Source: Mycoplasmoidaceae bacterium
GTDB taxonomy: Bacteria > Bacillota_I > Bacilli_A > Mycoplasmatales > Mycoplasmoidaceae
Length of the DNA: 24,926 bases
NCBI GenBank assembly: GCA_024427105.1
Contig: JAKSVR010000010.1
Location: forward strand, 1-24,926
Direction of reading: 5' to 3'
The translations under genes and the position numbers were made by a program. Shown here one piece after another: positions 18,387 to 24,926 of the stretch. How positions within the stretch are numbered: the stretch's first letter is position 1; each line of letters opens with the position of its first letter. Under the pieces are notes generated by a model. The model was not told the origin of the DNA, made no database searches, and saw only the letters and a list, made by a program, of their open reading frames with translations.

Positions 18387-20954
18387 CTATTTTTTAAGAG
18401 AAAGAAGAATTTGTTTTTTTTCTGCCTCGTATTTGACTAATTTATCTCGTTCAGCTTCAACTTTTGCCGCTGGAGCTTTAGCAACAAAATTAGGATTTGC
18501 CAACATGCTTTGTGCTCTTTTTATTTCAAATTCTACAAATTCTAAACGTTTTATTAGGTTTTGTGAATTATCTTCTTGTTCTACTTTCAAACAAACGATC
18601 CCATCTTCAACCACTAATACTGTGGTATTATCTGGTTTAGCATTAAGAATGTTATTAACTTTTAAATTAAATGCTAATAGTAATTTATTAAGTGCAGATA
18701 AATCTACTTTATCTATTGTTACATAATCAAAAGCAATTTCATTCTTCCGACTTAATGAATGTTTAATTCGATAATCTCTTAAGCAATTTGTGATATTTGC
18801 AAAATGTTTCATTAGGATTTTATCAAAACTATATTTAATCGTTAATGGTTTAACTCTTGTATATCAAATATACTTGTGGTTTATTTCATAAAACAAATAG
18901 TCACTTATAGCAGGTGCAATAGGATAAAACAATTTCAAGAATTCATCAAAAATGAACAAAGCAATTGCTTTTTGTTTGCGAACTCTACGAGTATTATTTA
19001 AATTTATTTTTATAAATTCAAGATATTGATTACAAAAATCATTTCAGAAGCAATCAATCAATATTTTATTTGCAACTGTAAAATCATATTTATCATAGAA
19101 AGTTTTTAATTGTTTAATTAAATTATTCAACTTATCTATCATTCAGCAATCAAATTGGTTTAAATCAGACTCACTAAATTGGATCTTTGCGCCAGATATT
19201 AAATTGTATGAGTTTCAAATCTTATTAAGAACTGATCAATAATATGTGATCTTCTCTTCATTAAATCTCAAATCTTCTCCCATTGTTGATGAAGAGGTGA
19301 AGAACATCTTCATTGCATCAGAACCATATTTATTAATTAAATCATTGGGATCAACACCGTTGCCTAATGATTTAGACATTTTTCTACCCTGTGCATCACG
19401 AACCAATCCATGAATTAAAACTTGTTTAAAAGGCAACATGTTGCTCTTGAAAGAGCACATTGTCATCATTCTAGCTACTCAAAAGAATAGAATATCATAT
19501 GCAGTAACCAATAAGCTTGTTGGGTAAAATTCTCTATATTCTGTTTCATTTCTTCAACTTGTACAAACCAATGGCCATAAACCTGATGAAAATCAAGTAT
19601 CTAAAACATCTGAGTCTCTTGTTCAATTTTCAATATCCATCGGCGCTTGCTCTGATACTAATACTTTCCCAGTTTCTTTATGATAGTAAACAGGAAGTTG
19701 ATGACCCCATCATAATTGACGAGAAATACATCAATCTTGAATATTATTCATTCAAGTTAATAGAGCATCATTAAATCTTGAAGGAAAGAATTCAGTTCCT
19801 TTTTCTGATTGTTTTTGGATTATTTGTTGAGCAAAAGGTTTCATGCGAACAAACCATTGTTTAGACATAAATGGTTCAACAATAGTATTGGTTCGTTCAG
19901 AATATCCAACATTATTAACAATGTCTTCAACTTTAATAACTATGTTATTAGAATTAAATGTCTCAATAAGTTTTTTACGTGCTTCTATAACAGTTAAATC
20001 TTTATAACTTGAACCTTGAAAATCAACTGCAAGTTCATTCATGGTTCCGTTTGGATTCATTACATTGTGATAATCAGTAATATTATGTTTCTTAGCTAAG
20101 TTGTAATCATTGAAGTCATGAGCAGGTGTACATTTCATGATTCCTGTGCCAAAACCTAATTCAACATATTCATCTGGAATTATTGGTAATAACTTGCCAT
20201 TAGCTGGATTGATTGCTGTCTTTCCAATATATTTTGCATTCTTTACATCTTTTGGATTTATAACAAGACATACATCACCAAACATTGTTTCTGGTCTTGT
20301 CGTAGCAACTGTTAAAAATTCATTGCTATCTTTTAGATAGTATTTTAAATAATACATCTTGCTATTTGTTTCTTTATAAATAACTTCAATATCAGAAATA
20401 GCGGTTTGCAATTGAGTGTCTCAATTTACTAATTTGTAATCTTGGTAGATAAGTTTTTGATTGTAGGCTTCAACAAATCATTGTATAACAGCTTTATTAA
20501 CATGCTCATCCATTGTGAAGCATTGAGATTTAAGACTTAATGCTAAATTTAAATTATTTCATTGATATGCAATGAACTCTCGTTGTTGATTAGACCACTT
20601 ATGCAATTTATCTAAAAATTGATCACGTGTAAAGTCAAATCTTGTTTTGCCTTCGGTGTCTTTTAGAATCTTTTCATACTTAGTTTGGGTAGCAATACTA
20701 GCATGATCCATTCCTGATATTCATAGTGTATTAAAACCTTGTAAATGTTTATATCGAATAATTGCATCTTGTAAACTGGCATCCCATGCATGACCTAAGT
20801 GTAATTTACCAGTAATGTTTGGTGGTGGTAATACTATAGAAAATTTAGGATCATCGCTTTCATGAAATTCATAAAAGTCTTTATCCTTCAATAATAGTCT
20901 TACATTGGCTTCAACGTAAGCTGGATCATATTTTTTTCTATCAAATATTCCCAT
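18387..20954 (-). CDS. valS: valyl-tRNA synthetase
   Basis: An 855-residue class I synthetase charging tRNA-Val. [17 protein letters not shown] (about 42-58) carries the HIGH motif, [18 protein letters not shown] is the typical post-editing region, and [14 protein letters not shown] holds the KMSKS motif at about 525-529. An editing (CP1) domain with [11 protein letters not shown] and [16 protein letters not shown] lies between. The C-terminal coiled-coil arm (about 780-855: [32 protein letters not shown]) is complete. The frame is continuous only with many TGA Trp codons. It follows engB by 7 bases, as in M. genitalium. No T-box leader is visible, as it is the last gene of a run. Confidence 0.98.
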
Positions 20955-20961
20955 AATATGA

Positions 20962-21534
20962 CTATTTTAACTTTTTAGTTAACGTATTCATTAATCTTTT
21001 TATATAAGAAATATTTAATTTCTTAATTGCGCTCGCGGGAATTAAATTGTTTGTGCTACAGTCAAACAATTTAGAAATTTTTATTTTATTATTATCAAAA
21101 AATGATTTGTTTACTTTGTCAGTTTTGTTTAAAACAACATAAACATTTGCAAACCTTTTGCAAACATTTCTGTAAACATCTATATCCATTTCACTAATGT
21201 GTTGAATATCACAAATTAAAAATATGCAAAATAGATTAGCCCTGTTAGAAATGTAATCAATAACCATTTGATTAATTTGATATTTTTTATCTTTACTTAC
21301 TTGAGCAAAGCCATATCCTGGTAAATCAACAATTCGATATTCACCAAAATCAAACACATTAATTAATTGTGTTCGACCTGGTTGTTTAGATGTTCGTGCT
21401 ATCGATTGATTTGCCAATGCATTAATTAATGTTGATTTACCAACATTAGATCGTCCGATGAAACAAAATTCAGTAATTCTATCATCAAGAGCGATTGCAT
21501 TCACACAATCCGCTGATTTGATAAATTTTGCCAT
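20962..21534 (-). CDS. engB: ribosome-assembly GTPase EngB (YsxC)
   Basis: A 190-residue GTPase of the TrmE-Era-EngA-EngB-Septin-like class, needed for assembly of the 50S subunit. G1 is GRSNVGKST (about 28-36), G2 lies around [13 protein letters not shown]3 is DLPGYG, G4 is NKTD and G5 is the SA of PASAIKK. Length and motifs are normal and it has no TGA codon. It starts 3 bases after the UPF0154 stop and ends 7 bases before valS, in a single operon. Confidence 0.97.
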   Translation of the reverse strand: MAKFIKSADCVNAIALDDRITEFCFIGRSNVGKSTLINALANQSIARTSKQPGRTQLINVFDFGEYRIVDLPGYGFAQVSKDKKYQINQMVIDYISNRANLFCIFLICDIQHISEMDIDVYRNVCKRFANVYVVLNKTDKVNKSFFDNNKIKISKLFDCSTNNLIPASAIKKLNISYIKRLMNTLTKKLK

Positions 21535-21537
21535 GAA

Positions 21538-21768
21538 TTATTTTTGTTGTCGTTTCATTGATTCCATTACAGCATTAATTTGTGATTCAGATGGTGTTCG
21601 ACCCATTTGTTGTCACATTGCTTTAATTTGTTCACGAGTTATTGGTGGGTTATCTTTTAATTGTTTTTTGAAGTATTTTTGTGAAATAAAGAAACCAATG
21701 ATTAATCCAATAATTAATCCACCGATTATACAACCTATAATTAGTCCAGCTAATGCTCCGCCACTCAT
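21538..21768 (-). CDS. UPF0154 (YneF-like) small membrane protein
   Basis: A 76-residue protein with one membrane helix near the N-terminus, rich in Gly with an I/L-I-G spacing (GLIIGCIIGGLIIGLIIGFF, about 8-27), then QKYFKKQLKDNPPITREQIK and MWQQMGRTPSESQIN, matching the conserved N-P-P-I and M-G-x-x-P-S-x-x-x-I-N of the YneF family. The Trp comes from TGA. SD AGGAG lies 6 bases before the ATG and overlaps the tkt stop. The family's function is unknown. It sits between tkt and engB in one operon. Confidence 0.88.
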
Positions 21769-21777
21769 AATTTTCTC

Positions 21778-23742
21778 CTATCTATCTAATCACTTGTTTA
21801 TTTTATACACTATTTGGCTACAAGTTAAGCCAAGTTTTTTAAGGACATCATCTGCTTTACCAGAACATCCAAATTGATCAACACCAATTGCATAGTCAAC
21901 ATACTTATATCATGGTGGTGTCACACCGTATTCAATAGAAATCTTCTTTGAATTATCAAAAATCATTTCCTTGTAGTTATTGTCTTGTTCATTTAGCAAT
22001 TCTAAGCTATTAATTGCAACAACTCTAGAAGGCATATCTAATTTATCTGCTACTTGCAAAGCAAGCGGAAGCTCAGAACCAGATGCATATAGTGTGACCT
22101 TGTGATTTTTATCAGAACGTACAACATATGCACCATGTTTTGCTAAATCATAATCAACATTAACTTGGTCAAATGCTGAACGACTAGTTATGATTGTAAC
22201 TGGTTTGGTCTTAGATTTAAATGCCTGTTCTAAAGCAACAACCATATCGATTGAACTTGTTGGTCTAAAGACCATATGATTTGGTATTAATCTTAATGCT
22301 CATGTTTGTTCAATTGGCTGATGTGTTGGTCCATCTTCACCAACAGTAATTGAATCGTGTGAATATATATTGATTGAAGGAATTTGGCTTATTCCTGCTA
22401 ATCTAATAGCAGCTTTATTGTAATCGCTAAAGCTTAGGAATGTGGAACCTAAAGCCTTCATGCTTCCATAAGCAACAATACCATTGTTGATTGCTGCCAT
22501 TGCAAATTCTCTAACTCCGCAATCCAAATTTTGTCCTTCTCAATTTTTAGCGGTTATCTTGTCAGAATTGTGAACTTTCATCATTGTTGAACTTGATAAA
22601 TCTGCAATTGAACAAATGATATTTGGATTATTAATTGCAATAGCTTGAAATAAATTGCCACAAATTTTTCTAGTTGATTCCTTTGTAGGAAAACTAGATG
22701 GGTCAAATCAACGACGATCAAAATTAATTTTATTTTCTCCAATTAGCTTATCAACTCGTTGATATAAATTTAAATTTATTTTTTCTAATTTTGCTAATCG
22801 ATTATTAAATTCAATAATCTTTTTTTCAACACGATCATCAACATATTTAGCAACACCTGATAAAGGTGAAGGAATAGTAAAATCAGGATAATCAAATTTT
22901 AAATTCTTCTTCAAATCAATTAATTGTTCTGGAGTTAATGGTGTTCCATGTGCTTTGTTTGAATTAGCATTAACTGAACCATAACCAATTTGTGTCGCAG
23001 CAATGATAACGGTTGGTTTATTTTTAGATGCTTTTGCTTTAGCAAATGCAACTTTTAAATGTTTATTACTATTTCCATTTTCACAATTTACAACATTTCA
23101 ACCCATTGATTTAAAATATCTTGATACATCAATTGTGGTTGAATTAGAAACTTCACCATCAAGTTGAATACTGTTGTAATCGTAAATCATTATTAAATTA
23201 TTAAGCTTTAAGCGACCAGCAACAGCAATAGCTTCATAACTAATTCCTTCCTGAAAACATCCATCACCAAACAAACAATAAGTATAATTATTTATTAATT
23301 CAATCTTGGGTGTATTAACTAGATTGGCCATTTTCTTGCTTGCAATTGCTAAACCTACTGCCATCGCTATTCCTTGTCCTAATGGACCAGATGATACTTC
23401 TACGCCATCAAGCAGTGCAGGTTCGGGGTGTCCTGGAGTTTTAGCATCAATTTGACGGAAATTCTTTAATTGCGTCATATTGATATCTTTGTAACCACAC
23501 AATAACATGGTTGCATAAAGTAAACTACTTGCATGACCACAAGATAAAACAAACCTATCACGATTAATATAATCGTTATCAGTTGGGCTTGTATTCATTT
23601 GATTAACAAAAAGTTCATACATAATATCAGCAGCACCAAGAGCTACACCTGGATGTCCTGATTTTGCTCTAGTTATTGCTGATGCAGCTAATACTCTAAT
23701 TGTGTTTGCAGCTAATTTTGAATCAATTTTTATTTTTTTCAT
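21778..23742 (-). CDS. tkt: transketolase
   Basis: A 654-residue thiamine-diphosphate enzyme transferring two-carbon units between sugar phosphates in the non-oxidative pentose phosphate pathway. Motifs: SGHPGVALGAADIMYELF (about 28-45), LSCGHASSLLYA (about 66-77), SSGPLGQGIAMAVGLAIA (about 117-134), thiamine-binding GDGCFQEGISYEA (about 159-171) and, in the pyrimidine domain, DCGVREFAMAAINNG. The C-terminal FGCSGKADDVLKKLGL is typical. Several TGA Trp codons occur. It starts 5 bases after udk, and its TAG stop overlaps the SD of the UPF0154 gene. It links pentose and glycolytic phosphates, and the neighbouring udk handles the nucleoside side. Confidence 0.98.
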
Positions 23743-23747
23743 AATAA

Positions 23748-24371
23748 TTACTTTCCAATCTTAGATTTTATGGCGGCTATTAAATAGTTTATTCCGTTTG
23801 GGTGTGGCTTATCTCACGGAATTAATAAATCAGCTTCTCATCGCTTTGGTCTAACATAAAGATCGTACATGGGTTTTACAGATTCGCTTCATTGATCCAC
23901 AATCGATTCAACCGTTCTACCACGTTCCTTCTGATCGCGCATTAATCGTCTAATAAAACATTGATCAGTAGAAGTATAAACATAGAGTTTAAGTTCAGCA
24001 AGTTTATTTATTTCATCATCATATAGTGATAAGAATCCATCAAGAATAATAATTTTGCTAGGCTTAACTAATTCCGTTTGTTTTAATCTTTTATGATTTT
24101 TGTAATCATAAATTGGCATACGAATAGATTTTCCATTAAGCAAAGTTTTTAAAGTTTTTTTTAATAAAACTCAATCAATTGCATTGGGATGATCAAAATT
24201 AGGATTACCGCTTTTAGCAATTTTAGGTACAAGTGTTGGATTAGCTTTATAAAAAGAATCTAAACAAATTATTTGCACTTCATGTTTGGCAAAACTAGCT
24301 TGAATTTTTTTTGAAACCATTGTCTTTCCTGATCCAGAGCAACCAGCGACAATAATAAGTTTGTTTTTCAT
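23748..24371 (-). CDS. udk: uridine kinase
   Basis: A 207-residue nucleoside kinase phosphorylating uridine and cytidine for pyrimidine salvage. Walker A is IIVAGCSGSGKTMVSKKI (about 6-23), then LDSFYK, FDHPNAIDW (Trp from TGA), IPIYDYKNHKR-like PIYDYKNHKRLKQTE, IIILDGFLSLYD and RRLMRDQKERGRTVESIVDQW. The start at 24371 is chosen because it is where the family begins (MKNKLIIVAG); the in-frame Met at 24422 adds 17 hydrophobic residues upstream of the promoter box. TATAAT on the minus strand ends 6 bases before this ATG, so the message is probably leaderless. It heads a five-gene operon. Confidence 0.95.
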
Positions 24372-24377
24372 ATGTAA

Positions 24378-24383
24378 ATTATA
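24378..24383 (-). promoter_or_regulatory. -10 box of the udk operon
   Basis: TATAAT on the minus strand, 6 bases from the udk ATG, so the first transcribed base should be at or next to the A of ATG. The remaining part of this 110-base divergent region is AT-rich with no other clear signal except the rpmB promoter. Confidence 0.55.
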
Positions 24384-24451
24384 TTTTATTTTACAAATAA
24401 AAAAGATAATACTATATATCAATATTTGTTATGGGAATCTAAAATATTTGA

Positions 24452-24457
24452 TATAAT
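24452..24457 (+). promoter_or_regulatory. extended -10 promoter of rpmB
   Basis: TGATATAAT (24449-24457) is an extended -10 (TGnTATAAT). A -35 candidate TTATGG is at 24429-24434 with 17 bases between. AAGGTAG at 24470-24476 is a modest SD before the ATG at 24482. Confidence 0.65.
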
Positions 24458-24481
24458 TAAAAAACGCGTAAGGTAGAAATT

Positions 24482-24733
24482 ATGAGTAGAAAAGATTATT
24501 TCACAAATAAACGTGCAATGAGTGGAAACAAAAAATCACACGCTATGAATCATTCAAGACGTGTTTGAAATGTTAACTTACAAACTGTAAAGGTAACATT
24601 ACCTAATGGTCAAGTTAAAAAAGTTAAAGTTTCTGCCAAGACACTAAAGACTCTTAACAAGAGAAAAATTAACGGTGCTAGCAAAGGAAAGAAAGTTAGC
24701 AAACCTGCTGCAAAAAAAGAAGCAGCTAAGTAA
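24482..24733 (+). CDS. rpmB: 50S ribosomal protein L28
   Basis: An 83-residue basic ribosomal protein. MSRKDYFTNKRAMSGNKKSH and MNHSRRVWNVNLQTVKV, then VKVSAKTLKTLNKRK, match L28, with a Lys/Ala-rich tail (KKVSKPAAKKEAAK) longer than the common 62-residue form. The Trp is from TGA. It has none of the zinc-binding Cys found in some L28 proteins, so it is the cysteine-free type. It has its own promoter and is followed directly by tRNA genes. Confidence 0.95.
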
Positions 24734-24741
24734 TTAATAAG

Positions 24742-24747
24742 TATAAT
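24742..24747 (+). promoter_or_regulatory. possible -10 box of the tRNA pair
   Basis: TATAAT, 14 bases before the tRNA-Ile 5' end, just after the rpmB stop. No terminator is seen after rpmB, so read-through is also possible. Confidence 0.4.
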
Positions 24748-24761
24748 TTTAATTACGAAAT

Positions 24762-24838
24762 GGGAGTATAGCTCAGTTGGTTAGAGCACACCCCTGATAA
24801 GGGTGAGGTCGATTGTTCGAGTCAATTTACTCCCACCA
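24762..24838 (+). tRNA. tRNA-Ile (anticodon GAT)
   Basis: A full cloverleaf: acceptor GGGAGTA/TACTCCC, D-arm GCTC...GAGC, anticodon stem CACCC/GGGTG with loop CTGATAA (GAT), T-arm GATTG/CAATT with a terminal G-T pair and loop TTCGAGT, and encoded CCA. It is 77 bases with the CCA. Confidence 0.97.
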
Positions 24839-24843
24839 TTAAT

Positions 24844-24920
24844 GGGGCCTTAGCTCAGCCTGATAGAGCACCTGATTTGCACTCAGGGGGTCGAGGGTTT
24901 GATTCCCTTAGGCTCCACCA
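24844..24920 (+). tRNA. tRNA-Ala (anticodon TGC)
   Basis: A cloverleaf: acceptor GGGGCCT/AGGCTCC (with a G-T pair), D-arm GCTC...GAGC, anticodon stem CCTGA/TCAGG with loop TTTGCAC (TGC), T-arm GAGGG/CCCTT with loop TTTGATT, and encoded CCA. It lies 5 bases after tRNA-Ile. In many bacteria this Ile-Ala pair sits in rRNA operons, but no rRNA is visible here. Confidence 0.96.
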
Positions 24921-24926
24921 TTAAAT

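Noticed and set aside
20955..21540. T-box leader for valS
   Set aside because: Only 7 bases separate engB and valS, and no specifier or antiterminator structure is visible.
21458..21877. 139-codon plus-strand frame
   Set aside because: It is antisense to engB, UPF0154 and the end of tkt, all of which are recognised; no promoter or motif is visible.
24762..24926. Ile-Ala tRNA pair as part of an rRNA operon
   Set aside because: No 16S or 23S sequence flanks the pair within the window; a ribosomal protein gene precedes it.

Overview
The window is a stretch of Mollicutes (mycoplasma-type) chromosome. It is very AT-rich and densely packed. UGA is read as tryptophan throughout: dnaK, dnaE, valS, tkt, miaA and many others are only continuous if TGA is translated, and the TGA codons fall where the families have Trp. 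Intact valS-engB, dnaE-exonuclease and CIRCE-dnaK arrangements, with frequent absence of Shine-Dalgarno sequences, fit a relative of the Mycoplasmoides/Malacoplasma side, but the species cannot be named from the sequence alone.

Layout. (1) Positions 1-8830 are read leftward: a tRNA-Cys cut by the window edge, a stand-alone 5'-3' exonuclease, dnaE, a 61-residue unknown, a DHH phosphoesterase (NrnA type), thiI, a YqaJ-like nuclease, an RluA-family pseudouridine synthase and a TrmH-family methyltransferase. Most join with overlapping stop/start codons. (2) 8856-12320 is read rightward from a divergent promoter: a type-2 ferredoxin/flavodoxin-NADP reductase, miaA, hemW and a lipoprotein, each overlapping the previous gene, closed by a hairpin terminator. 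It converges on a flavin-reductase-like gene (12328-12882, minus). (3) 13010-14776 is dnaK, with a CIRCE operator and a strong SD. (4) 14862-18222 is the accessory part: a small two-helix membrane protein, a cysteine-lipidated leucine-rich-repeat (LRR) protein coupled to it, and a second LRR surface protein with its own promoter. (5) A 26-residue Cys/Lys-rich microprotein (18264-18344, minus) has its own promoter and SD. (6) 18387-24371 (minus) is the operon udk-tkt-UPF0154-engB-valS. (7) 24482 to the end (plus) is rpmB followed by tRNA-Ile(GAT) and tRNA-Ala(TGC).

Most genes are translation, tRNA/rRNA modification, replication and central carbon housekeeping. The parts most worth a second look are the surface LRR locus, the microprotein, the inverted repeats sitting on -10 boxes, and the set of leaderless or near-leaderless start sites. 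No rRNA, insertion sequence, CRISPR array, origin or integrated element was seen, and no gene-free stretch exceeds about 150 bases.
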